A DNA stretch of 63,316 bases from assembly GCA_017469425.1 (NCBI GenBank), contig JAFUGJ010000063.1:1-63316 (forward strand), in the 5' to 3' direction. This document shows, in pieces, positions 1-15,104 of this stretch. Positions within the stretch are counted from its first letter, which is position 1. Every line of letters starts with the position of its first letter. The notes beneath the pieces were generated by a model. The model had not been told where the DNA came from. It worked only from the letters and a program-made list of their open reading frames with translations, and did no database searches. The stretch comes from Bacteroidales bacterium. GTDB taxonomy: Bacteria > Bacteroidota > Bacteroidia > Bacteroidales > UBA932. A program made the position numbers and the translations under genes.

Positions 1-1055
<1,055 letters not shown>

Positions 1056-1078
1056 TCAAAATGCCGTTAAAAGCGGCA

Positions 1079-1109
1079 CAAAATTACAAATTCTTTATTG
1101 TATTGTCAA
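1079..1109 (-). promoter_or_regulatory. Promoter of enolase (Bacteroidota -33/-7 type)
   Basis: On the minus strand TTG (complement of 1107-1109) is followed by 20 nt and then TAATTTTG (complement of 1079-1086). This fits the Bacteroidota consensus TTG/TTTG, N19-21, TAnnTTTG. The predicted transcript would begin near 1072 and carry a small hairpin (TGCCG/CGGCA arms) at its very 5' end, which could stabilise the mRNA. Confidence 0.7.
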
Positions 1110-1127
1110 TATTATTGTGTATTTTCG
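1098..1127 (+). promoter_or_regulatory. Probable promoter of the heparinase-like gene
   Basis: TTG at 1098-1100, a 19-nt spacer, then TATTTTCG at 1120-1127, one mismatch from TAnnTTTG. The spacing suits the Bacteroidota primary sigma factor, and the start codon follows at 1158. Its upstream half overlaps the -33 region of the divergent eno promoter. Confidence 0.45.
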
Positions 1128-1157
1128 ATTCCTCGCAAGATAAATCAGTTCAATATT

Positions 1158-3737
1158 ATGAAATACCGTTTTTCCCTTATCGTTTCGCTTGTTTTCCTGA
1201 TGGCTCTTCCCTCCTGCGGAAGCAAAGAGAACAATGCTCCGGAGCCGGTTCCGAGTGGCATATCCTCCTTCAATCTTTCCTTCGGCCGTCTGAAATACCT
1301 GAACGGCAGGCCCGGCGTGGAAAGGACATGGGACGAAATCAAGGAAATCATTCTTTTCAATGATGAGAATACCGGCGGAGTCAGGGCCGGCGTCGCTTCC
1401 GAAGGCGGCAGCGCAACGGCCTCGTCCGCAACTCCCCTGGAAACACCGGTATATGCCGTGGCTCCGTCCTCGGCGGCCCATTCCATGAGCGACGGCCTCC
1501 TGCATGTCAGCATCCCCGATTCCCCATCTTCCGCACGGCTTTGCGATGTGCCTGCATTTGCATCCGCTTCCGGAAGTACAATGCAGTTCCGTACCCTTCC
1601 GGGCATAGTCAAGCTGACGATAGATGATGCTGACCGCTTCAGGAGCATTACGCTTTCGGCTCCGGCCGGGGAATACATCGCGGGGGATTATACCTTAAAT
1701 CCCTCCCAGGCCATTCCTTCCATCACGGGAGGAAGCACCCGTTCCATTAACTACTCGCTTGCAGGCGGGCTCCTGCCCGAGGGCGATTACTACTTTGCCG
1801 TGGGAAGCAAGGGCAAGAGCAGTTCCATCGAACTCACGCTGGTTTCTTCCGACGGGCAGGTTTTCACCCAGACCGGGGAACAGTGGCCCGCTGCCGGAGA
1901 GGTGTATAACTTCGGCAACAGTTCCGAGTGGACCGGCGGACAGATCCTGCTCACTGCAGCGAACCATCCCCGTCTGCTGATGAACAATGCCGATTTGGAG
2001 GAAGTAAAGGGCAAACTGGACTCCAATCCGGCGCTGAAACGCCTGCACGACATCGTAATCGCCAATGCCGACGCCAGCATAGGCATGGCTCCTCTCGAAT
2101 TCAAGCTCGACGAGGCCGGGAGGCGTATCCTCGATGTGTCGCGCAGCGCCCTTATCCAGATTTTCAGCTGTGCCTATGCCTACAGGATGACGGGGCAGTC
2201 CAAGTATATGAACCAGGCCGTGCTTCAGCTGCAGGCCGTGTGCTCCTTCGATTCCTGGAACTGCAAGTCCCACTCGCTCGACACGGGTGAGATGGCCGCG
2301 GCGGTAGGCCTGGGATACGACTGGCTCTATGCCGACCTGTCCCAGTCAATGAAGGAAACCATTGTCAGTGCCATCCGCAAGAATGTGGTCACCCCGATAT
2401 TCAACAGGCAGTGGAGCCAGAACTTCTATGAAACGGTCGGAAACTGGGAGCAGGTATGCTGCAGCGGACTCGTGACTGCGGCCCTTGCGGTTTATGAAGA
2501 GTGTTCCAACGAGGCGCAGGTGCTCATCGACCAGTGCCTCAATTCCAACAAGTCCGTTGCTCCCCAGCTCTTTGCTCCGGATGGCAACTATCCTGAAGGG
2601 TACAGCTACTGGGAATACGGATGCTCGTTCCAGGCCCTCATGAACCACTGCCTCGAGACGGCAATGGGCTATGACAATTACTCGGGCATCGCGGGCATTT
2701 CCAAGGCTGCGAGGTATTTTATGTATATGGAAACCCCTCTGGGATACAATTACAATTACTGCGACACGGCACCTGTAACCCAGAATGTGGGCCTTGCCAT
2801 GTGGTATTTCGCATACAAGCAGAACGACGCCTCCGTGCTTGCAAACGAAATCCTGAAACTCGAAGCAGGCGGATTTTATGACAGGCGCCTCGACCCGGAG
2901 TCGCGTCTGCTTCCCATGGTGATTCCTTTCGCCGCAAAACTCGACCTGTCGAATATCAAGGCTCCCGAATCCAAGTTGTATGTCGGCAGGGGGGCTACTC
3001 CTGTCATTGCCGCCCGCAGCGGTTGGAACTGGTTGAGGAGCGATACCGATGCCTATTTCGGCTTCAAGGGAGGAAAGGCATCCGAAAACCACGGCCACAT
3101 GGATGCAGGTTCCTTCGTATTCGATTCCCAGGGCGTGCGCTGGGCATGGGATTTTGTCAGGCCCAGTTACGCTCCGCTCGAAAATGCCCTCAAGGCTGCA
3201 GGCGGAAATTACTGGGACATGACCCAGTCGTCGCTTCGCTGGACCATAAATGTACTGAACAACAAATGCCATAACACCCTTACCGTCAACGGGGCCAACC
3301 ACCTCGTGAACGGAAAGGCCGAAATCACGGACAGTTTCGAAAGGGAAAATGAGTACGGCGGCACCATAAACATCACTCCGGCAGTATCCAACGGACTTGC
3401 TTCGGCGGTGCGTACGGTGAAACTGGTAAATGATGCCGACCTTGTGGTAATCGACCGTCTGAAGGCCCCTGACGCCAAATCTGCGGAAGTGGAATGGCGG
3501 ATGATGACTCCGGCGTCGGCGAAGGTGGAGGACGGACATATCACCCTCAGCTACAATGGCAAGACCGAGTATCTGACAGTGAAGTCCGATGCGGCATTTA
3601 CCCTTTGCACATTCGACTTGACAGCGACGGGCAAGTACGACACCAACCTTGCAGGCTACAGCGGTGTTGGATTCAAGCTCTCCCTCGCTCCCGGAGCGGA
3701 GGCGGAATTCACTACGACGCTGTCGGCAAAGCTATAA
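1158..3737 (+). CDS. Surface lipoprotein: fimbrillin-like N-terminus fused to heparinase II/III-like lyase
   Basis: An 859-residue protein predicted to cleave an acidic polysaccharide by beta-elimination at the cell surface. I chose the ATG at 1158 because it gives a lipoprotein signal ending LPSCGS (Cys near residue 20); an upstream in-frame ATG at 1098 lies inside the promoter. Residues ~25-270 are beta-rich with fimbrillin-like features (LPGIVKLTI, LPEGDYYFAV). Residues ~280-600 resemble the alpha-toroid of heparinase II/III proteins, with NWEQVCCSG and DGNYPEGY (475-482). The C-terminal beta-sandwich holds NHGHMDAGSFVF (His645, His647) and NTLTVNG. The gene at 29164 encodes a close relative without the N-terminal module. 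Substrate is unknown. It is monocistronic between eno and a terminator. Confidence 0.8.
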   Translation: MKYRFSLIVSLVFLMALPSCGSKENNAPEPVPSGISSFNLSFGRLKYLNGRPGVERTWDEIKEIILFNDENTGGVRAGVASEGGSATASSATPLETPVYAVAPSSAAHSMSDGLLHVSIPDSPSSARLCDVPAFASASGSTMQFRTLPGIVKLTIDDADRFRSITLSAPAGEYIAGDYTLNPSQAIPSITGGSTRSINYSLAGGLLPEGDYYFAVGSKGKSSSIELTLVSSDGQVFTQTGEQWPAAGEVYNFGNSSEWTGGQILLTAANHPRLLMNNADLEEVKGKLDSNPALKRLHDIVIANADASIGMAPLEFKLDEAGRRILDVSRSALIQIFSCAYAYRMTGQSKYMNQAVLQLQAVCSFDSWNCKSHSLDTGEMAAAVGLGYDWLYADLSQSMKETIVSAIRKNVVTPIFNRQWSQNFYETVGNWEQVCCSGLVTAALAVYEECSNEAQVLIDQCLNSNKSVAPQLFAPDGNYPEGYSYWEYGCSFQALMNHCLETAMGYDNYSGIAGISKAARYFMYMETPLGYNYNYCDTAPVTQNVGLAMWYFAYKQNDASVLANEILKLEAGGFYDRRLDPESRLLPMVIPFAAKLDLSNIKAPESKLYVGRGATPVIAARSGWNWLRSDTDAYFGFKGGKASENHGHMDAGSFVFDSQGVRWAWDFVRPSYAPLENALKAAGGNYWDMTQSSLRWTINVLNNKCHNTLTVNGANHLVNGKAEITDSFERENEYGGTINITPAVSNGLASAVRTVKLVNDADLVVIDRLKAPDAKSAEVEWRMMTPASAKVEDGHITLSYNGKTEYLTVKSDAAFTLCTFDLTATGKYDTNLAGYSGVGFKLSLAPGAEAEFTTTLSAKL

Positions 3738-3755
3738 CAAACCTGCCATATAAAA

Positions 3756-3785
3756 AAAGCGTGGGGCCCGAGGGCTCCACGCTTT
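3756..3785. terminator. Bidirectional terminator between convergent genes
   Basis: AAAGCGTGG (3756-3764) pairs perfectly with CCACGCTTT (3777-3785), with an inner GCCC/GGGC extension. The A-rich left flank gives U-tracts on the minus strand and the TTT end serves the plus strand. It sits between the stops of the heparinase-like gene (plus) and rpoC (minus) and probably ends both transcripts. Confidence 0.8.
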
Positions 3786-3803
3786 GAGTATAAGCACTTT
3801 GGA

Positions 3804-8057
<4,254 letters not shown>

Positions 8058-8083
8058 GTTCCTTTTGAATTATCCGTTAACAA

Positions 8084-11000
8084 TTATTCCAGCGTAACCT
8101 TGAGGCCGAGACCCCTCAGTTCGTGCAGCAGCACATTGAGAGATTCAGGAATGCCTGCAGGCGGCATGGGGTCACCCTTCACGATGGCCTCGTATGTCTT
8201 GCTCCTGCCGGTCACATCATCGGACTTCACGGTAAGGATTTCCTGGAGTACATTGGCAGCACCGAATGCCTCGAGCGCCCACACCTCCATTTCACCGAAA
8301 CGCTGGCCGCCGAACTGGGCCTTGCCTCCGAGAGGCTGCTGGGTGATGAGGGAGTAGGGGCCGATGGAGCGGGCGTGCATCTTGTCATCTACCATGTGGC
8401 CGAGCTTGATCATGTAAATCACGCCGACTGTTGCGGGCTGGTCGAACCAGTCGCCGGTGCCGCCGTCGCGAAGACGCGTCTTGCCGTACTGGGGAACGCC
8501 TGCCTTGTCGGTGAACTCGCTGATCTGCTCGTTGGATGCACCGTCGAAGATAGGGGTGCTGAACTTCACGCCAAGCTTGCGTCCGGCCCAACCGAGCACG
8601 GTTTCGTAAATCTGGCCGAGGTTCATACGGGAAGGTACGCCCAGAGGGTTGAGCACGATGTCCACGGGGGTTCCGTCCTCGAGGAACGGCATGTCCTCCC
8701 TGCGGACTATCTTTGCAACGATACCCTTGTTGCCGTGACGGCCTGCCATCTTGTCGCCGACGGTAATCTTGCGCTTCTTGGCAATATATACCTTTGCAAT
8801 CTGCATCACGCCGTTGGGCAGGTTGTCGCCAACCTTGATCTGGTCCATCTCGCGCTTGCAGACGGCTGCTTCATTCTTGAGGGCGATGCAGTAGTTGTTG
8901 ATAAGGTCGCGGATGAGCGTGTTGGATTCCTTGTCGGAGGTCCATTTTCCGGAATTCACATTCTCGTATTCGATGTTCTGGAGAATTTCGGAGGTGAACT
9001 GCTTGTCCTTTGCCACCACTTCAACTCCAAAGAGGTCGAGTATACCTGCACTCTTCTTGTTAAGGGTGAGGATTCCGAGCTTGCGGAGGAATTCGGCGCG
9101 CAGCTTCTCCGCCTTGGCATTGAATTCCGCCTCGCGGATTTCCAGACGGGTCTTCTGGTCGTTCTTGGCTGCACTCTTCTTGCTGCCGTCCTTGGTGAGC
9201 TTGGCGTAGAGCGCGGTCTTCACCACGGTGCCGCTGAGCGATGGGTTGGCCTTGAGGGAGGCATCCTTCACATCGCCTGCCTTGTCGCCGAAGATGGCCT
9301 TGAGCAGTTTCTCTTCAGGAGAAGGATCGCTTTCGCCCTTGGGGGTAATCTTACCGACCATGATGTCGCCCGGTTCAATGTGGGCGCCGATGCGCACGAT
9401 ACCGTTGCGGTCGAGATCCTTGGTGGCGTCCTCGCTCACATTGGGGATGTCGGAGGTGAGTTCCTCCATGCCGCGCTTGGTGTCGCGCACCTCGGTAAGG
9501 TACTCGTCCACATGCACGGAAGTGAGGATGTCCCACTTCACCATTTCCTCGCTGAGCACGATGGCGTCCTCATAGTTGTATCCCTTCCAGGGCATGAATG
9601 CCACCATGAGGTTGCGGCCCAGGGCGAGTTCGCCGTTCTGGGTGGCGTAGCCTTCGGTGAGCACCTGGCCCTTCTCGACCTTGTCGCCCTTGCGGACGAT
9701 GGGAACGAGGGTGACGGTGGTACTCTGGTTGGTACGGCGGTAAACAGGGAGTTTGTACACGGTTTCCTCGGGCGAGAAGCTTACGAAGGCTTCGTCCTCG
9801 GTGCGGGCGTACTTCACATGGATTTCATTTGCATCGACATAGGTCACCTCGCCCTTGCGCTCGGCCACGAACTGGGTGCGGGAATCCAGGCAGACCCTCT
9901 CCTCAAGACCGGTTCCCACGATGGGGGATTCGGGTTTGAGAAGCGGCACGGCCTGGCGCATCATGTTGGCTCCCATCAGTGCACGGTGGGCATCATCGTG
10001 CTCGAGGAAGGGAATGAGCGAAGCGGCTACGGAAGCCATCTGGTTAGGAGCGACATCCATGTAATCGACTTCTTCCTTGGTAACCACGGGGAAGTCGGCC
10101 TCCAGACGGCACTGGATGCGGTCGTCGAGGATGTTGCCGTCGTCGTCCATCTTGACATTGGCAAGGGAGACATACTTGTTCTCCTCGTCTTCGGCAGTCA
10201 TATAATGGGTTCCGGCAGCGCTCAGGTCGACCTTACCGTCCTTGACATCGCGGTAGGGGGTTTCAATGAATCCGAGGCTGTCTATGCGCGCATATACGCA
10301 AAGCGAAGAAATCAGACCGATGTTAGGTCCTTCAGGGCTTTCGATAGGGCAGAGCCTTCCGTAGTGGGTGTAGTGCACATCACGCACCTCGAAGCCTGCG
10401 CGGTCACGCGACAGACCTCCGGGGCCGAGTGCGCTCAGACGCCTCTTGTGGGTGATTTCGGCAAGAGGGTTGGTCTGGTCCATGAACTGGCTCAGCTGGC
10501 TGGTTCCGAAGAACGAATTGATGACTGAAGAAAGGCTCTTGGCGTTGATGAGCTCGGTGGGAGTGAACTGTTCGCTGTCGCGCACATTCATCCTCTCGCG
10601 TATGGTACGGGCCATGCGGTTGAGACCTACGCTGAACTGGTTGGCGAGCTGTTCGCCCACGGTGCGCACGCGGCGGTTGGACAGGTGGTCGATATCGTCC
10701 ACGGCAGCCTTTCCGTTGATGAGCTTGATGAGATATTTGATAATCTCCACGAAATCTTCCTTGGTGAGGACGCGCAGGTCTTCGGCAGTGTTGAGGCCGA
10801 GCTTGCGGTTCAGGCGGAAGCGTCCCACATTGCCGAGGTCGTAGCGCTTCTCGCTGAAGAAGAGCTTGTCGATGACATCGCGGGCGGTGTTCTCATCCGG
10901 CGGTTCCGAATTGCGAAGCTGTTTGTAGATGTAGTTGACTGCCTCAATCTCGGTGTTGGTCGGGTCTTTCTGCAGGGTGTTGAAGATGATAGCGTACTCG

Positions 11001-11905
11001 CTGGTGCTTGCCTCGTCCTTCTGCAGGAGAATGCTCTTTGCATCGGTGTCGAGGATGGCGGAGATGGTCTCGTCGTCGAGGATGGCGTCGCGGTCGACGA
11101 TGGGCAGTGTCCTTTCGATAGGGATAACCTCACCGGTGTCCTCGTCCTCGAAGTCCTCGGTCCAGGTCTTGAGCACCTTTGCGGCAAGCTTGCGGCCTTC
11201 ATTGGCCTTCAGGGTCTCTATATTGACTTCAACTTCGTCGGCAAGGTCGAAGATGTCGATGATGTCCTTGTCGGAATTGAAGCCGATGGCTCTGAGCAGG
11301 GTCGTTACGGGGAGTTTCTTCTTACGGTCGATGTAAGCGAACATCACATTGTTGATGTCGCTTGCGAATTCAATCCACGAACCCTTGATAGGGATGATTC
11401 TCGCGGAGAAAATCTTCGTTCCGTTGGCATGAAGGGTCTGGTCGAAGAAAACACCCGGGCTGCGGTGGAGCTGCGACACGATGATGCGCTCCGAGCCGTT
11501 GATTACGAATGTGCCGCCGGGAGTCATGTAGGGGATGTCGCCAAGATATACATCCTGGATCTTGGTGTCGAAATCCTCGTGCTCCGAGTCGGTACAGGAA
11601 AGGCGGAGTTTTGCCTTCAGAGGAACACTGTACGACAGTCCTCTCTCAAGACACTCCTCGATCGAGTACTGCGGCGGATCGACAAAATAGTCGATGAACT
11701 CCAGCTTGTAGGAGTTGCGCATGTCCTCGATCGGGAAAATTTCCTGGAAAACCTGATACAGACCTTCGTTCTTCCTGTTCTCAGGGGTAGTCTCTAACTG
11801 AAGAAAATCCTTGAAGGACTTCAGCTGGACCTCAAGCAGATCGGGATATTCCAGTATTTTCGAGCTTGCGAAGTTAATTCGCTTTGATTGGGTCTTTTTT
11901 GACAT
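8084..11905 (-). CDS. rpoB: DNA-directed RNA polymerase subunit beta
   Basis: The second-largest core RNA polymerase subunit, 1273 residues. The rifampicin-binding region reads [20 protein letters not shown] at roughly residues 470-495 and keeps the Asp, His and Ser residues whose substitution usually gives resistance, so the allele looks wild type. [12 protein letters not shown] and the C-terminal [17 protein letters not shown] are standard family signatures. A hairpin with a U-tract at 11948-11979 separates it from rplL and probably adjusts rpoBC expression relative to the ribosomal protein genes. Confidence 0.99.
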   Translation of the reverse strand: MSKKTQSKRINFASSKILEYPDLLEVQLKSFKDFLQLETTPENRKNEGLYQVFQEIFPIEDMRNSYKLEFIDYFVDPPQYSIEECLERGLSYSVPLKAKLRLSCTDSEHEDFDTKIQDVYLGDIPYMTPGGTFVINGSERIIVSQLHRSPGVFFDQTLHANGTKIFSARIIPIKGSWIEFASDINNVMFAYIDRKKKLPVTTLLRAIGFNSDKDIIDIFDLADEVEVNIETLKANEGRKLAAKVLKTWTEDFEDEDTGEVIPIERTLPIVDRDAILDDETISAILDTDAKSILLQKDEASTSEYAIIFNTLQKDPTNTEIEAVNYIYKQLRNSEPPDENTARDVIDKLFFSEKRYDLGNVGRFRLNRKLGLNTAEDLRVLTKEDFVEIIKYLIKLINGKAAVDDIDHLSNRRVRTVGEQLANQFSVGLNRMARTIRERMNVRDSEQFTPTELINAKSLSSVINSFFGTSQLSQFMDQTNPLAEITHKRRLSALGPGGLSRDRAGFEVRDVHYTHYGRLCPIESPEGPNIGLISSLCVYARIDSLGFIETPYRDVKDGKVDLSAAGTHYMTAEDEENKYVSLANVKMDDDGNILDDRIQCRLEADFPVVTKEEVDYMDVAPNQMASVAASLIPFLEHDDAHRALMGANMMRQAVPLLKPESPIVGTGLEERVCLDSRTQFVAERKGEVTYVDANEIHVKYARTEDEAFVSFSPEETVYKLPVYRRTNQSTTVTLVPIVRKGDKVEKGQVLTEGYATQNGELALGRNLMVAFMPWKGYNYEDAIVLSEEMVKWDILTSVHVDEYLTEVRDTKRGMEELTSDIPNVSEDATKDLDRNGIVRIGAHIEPGDIMVGKITPKGESDPSPEEKLLKAIFGDKAGDVKDASLKANPSLSGTVVKTALYAKLTKDGSKKSAAKNDQKTRLEIREAEFNAKAEKLRAEFLRKLGILTLNKKSAGILDLFGVEVVAKDKQFTSEILQNIEYENVNSGKWTSDKESNTLIRDLINNYCIALKNEAAVCKREMDQIKVGDNLPNGVMQIAKVYIAKKRKITVGDKMAGRHGNKGIVAKIVRREDMPFLEDGTPVDIVLNPLGVPSRMNLGQIYETVLGWAGRKLGVKFSTPIFDGASNEQISEFTDKAGVPQYGKTRLRDGGTGDWFDQPATVGVIYMIKLGHMVDDKMHARSIGPYSLITQQPLGGKAQFGGQRFGEMEVWALEAFGAANVLQEILTVKSDDVTGRSKTYEAIVKGDPMPPAGIPESLNVLLHELRGLGLKVTLE

Positions 11906-11941
11906 AATCTGCCTTAAGGAAAGTAAATAATTTTTAGACGG

Positions 11942-11979
11942 AAAAAAGGTTTAGAGCCTATTATGCCCGGCTCTAAACC
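11942..11979 (-). terminator. Attenuator-type hairpin between rplL and rpoB
   Basis: On the minus strand GGTTTAGAGCC, a 10-nt loop and GGCTCTAAACC form a perfect 11-bp stem (complement of 11948-11979) followed by six U residues (complement of 11942-11947). It has the full form of an intrinsic terminator but lies inside the operon. Partial read-through here would explain how ribosomal proteins are made in excess of polymerase, as is known for the rplJL-rpoBC attenuator in E. coli. Confidence 0.82.
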
Positions 11980-12010
11980 TGTTTTGTCCCTTAGCAGGGA
12001 GGGGGTGAAG

Positions 12011-12385
12011 TTACTTAACCTCAACCTCTGCTCCGGCTTCTTCGAGGGTAGCCTTGAGCTGCTCGGCCTCTGCCTTGGATACTTTCTCCTTAACGGCCTT
12101 GGGAGCTCCGTCAACGAGATCCTTTGCACCCTTGAGGTCAAGACCAAGAGCTTCCTTGACGGCCTTGATGACCTGAAGCTTGGCCTGTCCTGCGCTGGTG
12201 AGGATAACATCGAACTCAGTCTGCTCTGCGGGTTCGGCTGCTGCGGCTGCAGCGGGGCCGGCTACTGCAACAGCTGCAGCTGCGGGCTCGATACCATATT
12301 CTTCCTTGAGGACCTTAGCAAGTTCCTGTACATCTTTTACAGTCAAGTTTACCAACTCTTCTGCAAGTGCTTTTACGTCTGCCAT
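12011..12385 (-). CDS. rplL: 50S ribosomal protein L7/L12
   Basis: The multicopy acidic stalk protein of the large ribosomal subunit, which recruits translation GTPases. It has 124 residues. The order is standard: an N-terminal dimerisation segment ([20 protein letters not shown]), an Ala-rich hinge around residues 37-52, and a globular C-terminal domain with [13 protein letters not shown]. It lies 33 nt downstream of rplJ and just before the attenuator-like hairpin. Confidence 0.99.
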   Translation of the reverse strand: MADVKALAEELVNLTVKDVQELAKVLKEEYGIEPAAAAVAVAGPAAAAAAEPAEQTEFDVILTSAGQAKLQVIKAVKEALGLDLKGAKDLVDGAPKAVKEKVSKAEAEQLKATLEEAGAEVEVK

Positions 12386-12418
12386 AATTGTTTGTTGTTT
12401 AAATTGTTATTATTGTTT

Positions 12419-12946
12419 TTACTGTTCTTTTTCTTCGAGGGTCTTGACAACGCCTGCGATGGTCTGGCCTGCGCTCTGCAGTGCGCCAAGCACATTGCGT
12501 ACAGGACTCTGGAGCATTGCGATGATGTCGCCGATGAGTTCTTCCTTGCTCTTGATGTTCACGAGTTCATCGAGCTTGTCGGCTCCGATGAATGCGCATT
12601 CCTGCACATAGGCGCCCTTGAGGGCAGGCTTCTCGTTCTTTTTCTTCTGCCAGTCCTGGATGAGCCTGGCGGGAGCGTTGGGAGATTCGGTGTACATTAT
12701 CGCGGTGTTGCCGGTGAGGGTCTCGACGAGGCTCTCGATTTCGGCATTCCCGCTGGCTTTGAGGACATGGGTGAAGAGGGTGTTCTTCACTACGCTGAGC
12801 TTGATGCCCTTTTCAAAGCACTCACGGCGGAGTTTGGAGGTCTGGTCGGCATTGAGTCCGGCGATATCCGTAATGTAGAAATTAGGATACTGCTGAAGCT
12901 GCTCCGAAATTGTTGCGATAACCTGGGTTTTCAGTTCTTTCTTCAT
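12419..12946 (-). CDS. rplJ: 50S ribosomal protein L10
   Basis: The stalk base protein that anchors L7/L12 dimers to 23S rRNA. It has 175 residues with a typical N-terminus (MKKELKTQVIATISEQLQQY) and a C-terminal helix for L7/L12 binding. Only 12 nt separate it from rplA. The long leader that carries the L10 autoregulatory site in E. coli is therefore absent, and control must lie elsewhere or within rplA. Confidence 0.98.
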   Translation of the reverse strand: MKKELKTQVIATISEQLQQYPNFYITDIAGLNADQTSKLRRECFEKGIKLSVVKNTLFTHVLKASGNAEIESLVETLTGNTAIMYTESPNAPARLIQDWQKKKNEKPALKGAYVQECAFIGADKLDELVNIKSKEELIGDIIAMLQSPVRNVLGALQSAGQTIAGVVKTLEEKEQ

Positions 12947-12958
12947 AATACCTAATTT

Positions 12959-13663
12959 TTACTCGGCACCGTTGAGGAATGCCTTGAGATCAACTTTAAC
13001 ACCGGGAGACATGGTGGTTGCGAGGGCGCAGCTCTTCATGTAAGTTCCCTTGAGGGTCTGGGGTTTCAGCTTGGAGATGGCGTTCAGCACCTCGGCAGCA
13101 TTCTGATAAATCTGCTCGGGAGTGAAAGACACTTTTCCGATGCCGGTGTGAACGATACCGGTCTTGTCAACCTTGAAATCGATCTTTCCGCCCTTGACTT
13201 CCTTGACTGCATTGCCGATTTCCATGGTAACGGTACCGGTCTTGGGGTTCGGCATGAGACCTCGGGGGCCGAGAATCTTACCGAGGGCACCGACCTTTGC
13301 CATTACGGAAGGGGTGCAGACGATAACATCGATGTCGGTCCAGCCGCCTTTGATTTTCTCGATATACTCGTCGAGTCCTGCATAGTCGGCACCTGCTGCA
13401 AGAGCTTCGTCCACTTTGTCGGGGGTGCAGAGCGCGAGGACGCGCACTACCTTTCCGGTTCCGTGAGGGAGGGTGACGACGCCACGAATCATCTGGTTAG
13501 CCTTGCGGGGGTCAACTCCGAGGTTCACCGAGATCTCGACGGTTGCATCGAACTTGGTATAAGTGATATCCTTCAAAAGAGCGCACGCCTGTGCGAGAGG
13601 ATAAACCTGGGTGTGGTCGAATTTGGCCATCACCGCTTTCTGATTCTTAGTAGCCTTGCTCAT
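12959..13663 (-). CDS. rplA: 50S ribosomal protein L1
   Basis: A large-subunit protein of the L1 stalk that helps release deacylated tRNA and in many bacteria represses its own operon. It has 234 residues. The family signature [19 protein letters not shown] is intact. It follows rplK by 12 nt, the conserved rplK-rplA arrangement. Confidence 0.99.
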   Translation of the reverse strand: MSKATKNQKAVMAKFDHTQVYPLAQACALLKDITYTKFDATVEISVNLGVDPRKANQMIRGVVTLPHGTGKVVRVLALCTPDKVDEALAAGADYAGLDEYIEKIKGGWTDIDVIVCTPSVMAKVGALGKILGPRGLMPNPKTGTVTMEIGNAVKEVKGGKIDFKVDKTGIVHTGIGKVSFTPEQIYQNAAEVLNAISKLKPQTLKGTYMKSCALATTMSPGVKVDLKAFLNGAE

Positions 13664-13675
13664 AGCGTGTGATTA

Positions 13676-14119
13676 TTAAAGGTCCTGAGGGAATTCACCG
13701 GAGACGGTGATACCCATGCTTCTTGCTGTTCCAGCTACCATACGCATTGCAGATGCGAGCGTAAAGCAGTTGAGGTCCGGCATCTTTCCTTCAGCGATGG
13801 TGCGTACCTGATCCCAGGTGACGGAGGCAACCTTCTTGCGGTTGGGCTCGCCGGAGGCCGTGGTAATCTTTGCAGCTTCCTTGAGCGATACTGCCACAGG
13901 CGGCTGCTTGACCTCGAATGTGTAGGATTTGTCGGAATAGACTGTGATAACTACAGGGAGGATTTTGCCTGCCTGAGCCTGCGTGGCTGCATTGAAAGCC
14001 TTGCAGAAGTCCATAATGTTCAAGCCTTTGGAACCAAGGGCGGGTCCTACAGGGGGTGCAGGATTAGCTGCTCCGCCTTTGATCTGGAGCTTGATGAATC
14101 CGGTAACTTCTTTTGCCAT
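13676..14119 (-). CDS. rplK: 50S ribosomal protein L11
   Basis: A GTPase-centre protein that binds 23S rRNA and is needed for the RelA stringent response. It has 147 residues. The N-terminal segment [20 protein letters not shown] and the C-terminal [12 protein letters not shown] are characteristic. It lies 9 nt downstream of nusG. Confidence 0.99.
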   Translation of the reverse strand: MAKEVTGFIKLQIKGGAANPAPPVGPALGSKGLNIMDFCKAFNAATQAQAGKILPVVITVYSDKSYTFEVKQPPVAVSLKEAAKITTASGEPNRKKVASVTWDQVRTIAEGKMPDLNCFTLASAMRMVAGTARSMGITVSGEFPQDL

Positions 14120-14128
14120 TTTTACTTG

Positions 14129-14695
14129 TTATTCTTTAGTTACTTGTGTAAAGCTGAGTTCGAGCTGAGTCTTACGGCCGAAAATGACCACGATAACCTT
14201 GACTTTGCTCCTGTCTTCAAGGATTTCGTCCACAGTGCCGCTGAAGCCGCTGAAAGGTCCGTCGGTAATCTTTACGGATTCGCCGATTTCGTAATTCACG
14301 ATGGTTTCAGCTGCGCTGTCGATGTTTTCATCCTGAACACCGAGTATCCTCTGCACCTCGTCCTCACGGATAGGCACGGGAACCCGTTCCACCTGCGTGC
14401 TGTCGATATTTTTCTTTTCTGTAAGGAAGCCGGACATGCCGGGAACCAGATTGCGGATGATGTTCTCGAGAACCGGACTGAGCGTGGCCTGTATAAGCAC
14501 ATAACCAGGGAAGAGCAGTTTGTCAACCGCCTTCCTCTTTCCATTTTTGGTTACTATCTCTTTCTTGACAGGTACCAGCACCTGACCAACCTGGTCGGAA
14601 ATGCCGCTGCGCTCGATTTCTTTTTCGAGATACTCTTTCGCTTTCCGTTCCTTGCCGCCTGCAGCCCGCAGAACATACCATTTCATATCAGCCAT
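14129..14695 (-). CDS. nusG: Transcription termination/antitermination protein NusG
   Basis: Binds RNA polymerase, lowers pausing, and couples transcription to Rho and the ribosome. It has 188 residues. The N-terminal NGN domain begins [20 protein letters not shown]. The C-terminal KOW domain carries [20 protein letters not shown] near residues 128-147. It sits 12 nt after secE in the conserved secE-nusG-rplK order. Confidence 0.98.
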   Translation of the reverse strand: MADMKWYVLRAAGGKERKAKEYLEKEIERSGISDQVGQVLVPVKKEIVTKNGKRKAVDKLLFPGYVLIQATLSPVLENIIRNLVPGMSGFLTEKKNIDSTQVERVPVPIREDEVQRILGVQDENIDSAAETIVNYEIGESVKITDGPFSGFSGTVDEILEDRSKVKVIVVIFGRKTQLELSFTQVTKE

Positions 14696-14707
14696 TTCGC
14701 ACGAAAG

Positions 14708-14896
14708 TTACAGTGTGTAGATGAGCTGCATCAGATGGTTGAAAGCATAGTCGATTATGAAGAGCATCAGCGCGAGGATTACCGTGGCGACCATCACCAG
14801 GAGCGCAGAACTCTGCAGCTTCTGCCAAGTGGGCCAGGTAGTCTTTTTGACGAGCTCTACATAGCACTCTTTTAAGTAATTGATAAACTTTCTCAT
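14708..14896 (-). CDS. secE: Preprotein translocase subunit SecE
   Basis: A small inner-membrane component of the SecYEG channel. I take the ATG at 14896, giving a 62-residue single-spanning protein that starts MRKFINYLKECYVELVKKTT and has one membrane helix (ALLVMVATVILALMLFIIDY). An in-frame ATG at 14953 would add 19 residues with no homology expected. The conserved KKTTWPTW segment precedes the helix. It lies between tRNA-Trp and nusG. Confidence 0.95.
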   Translation of the reverse strand: MRKFINYLKECYVELVKKTTWPTWQKLQSSALLVMVATVILALMLFIIDYAFNHLMQLIYTL

Positions 14897-14980
14897 CTTT
14901 ACATTTAATTGACCCGGGCAGTTGGAAGCAGAAGGCCCGCGTCTACTAAACATTTACCAAATCGTAACCTTTGATATTTG

Positions 14981-15051
14981 CAGGGGAAGCAGGAATCGAA
15001 CCCACATTGACGGTTTTGGAGACCGCTGAATTACCATTATTCTATTCCCCT
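14981..15051 (-). tRNA. tRNA-Trp (CCA)
   Basis: Read on the minus strand, the acceptor arms AGGGGAA (5') and TTCCCCT (3') pair perfectly, with G as discriminator. The anticodon loop CTCCAAA between GCGGT and ACCGT gives anticodon CCA, which reads UGG. The T-loop contains GTTCGATTC. It has no encoded CCA end. It lies between tuf and secE, and its 5' end touches the U-tract of the hairpin after tuf. Confidence 0.96.
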
Positions 15052-15083
15052 AAAAAGTGGGCGGCCCTTTTCAGGCGGCCCAC
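15052..15083 (-). terminator. Terminator-like hairpin between tuf and tRNA-Trp
   Basis: On the minus strand GTGGGCCGCC and GGCCGCCCAC (complement of 15074-15083 and 15057-15066) pair over ten positions with one mismatch, followed by TTTTT (complement of 15052-15056). The tRNA-Trp 5' end begins at the very next base. It may terminate part of tuf transcription, or protect the tuf 3' end after tRNA processing. Confidence 0.65.
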
Positions 15084-15104
15084 TTGGGCTTTTCAGCACT
15101 CAGA

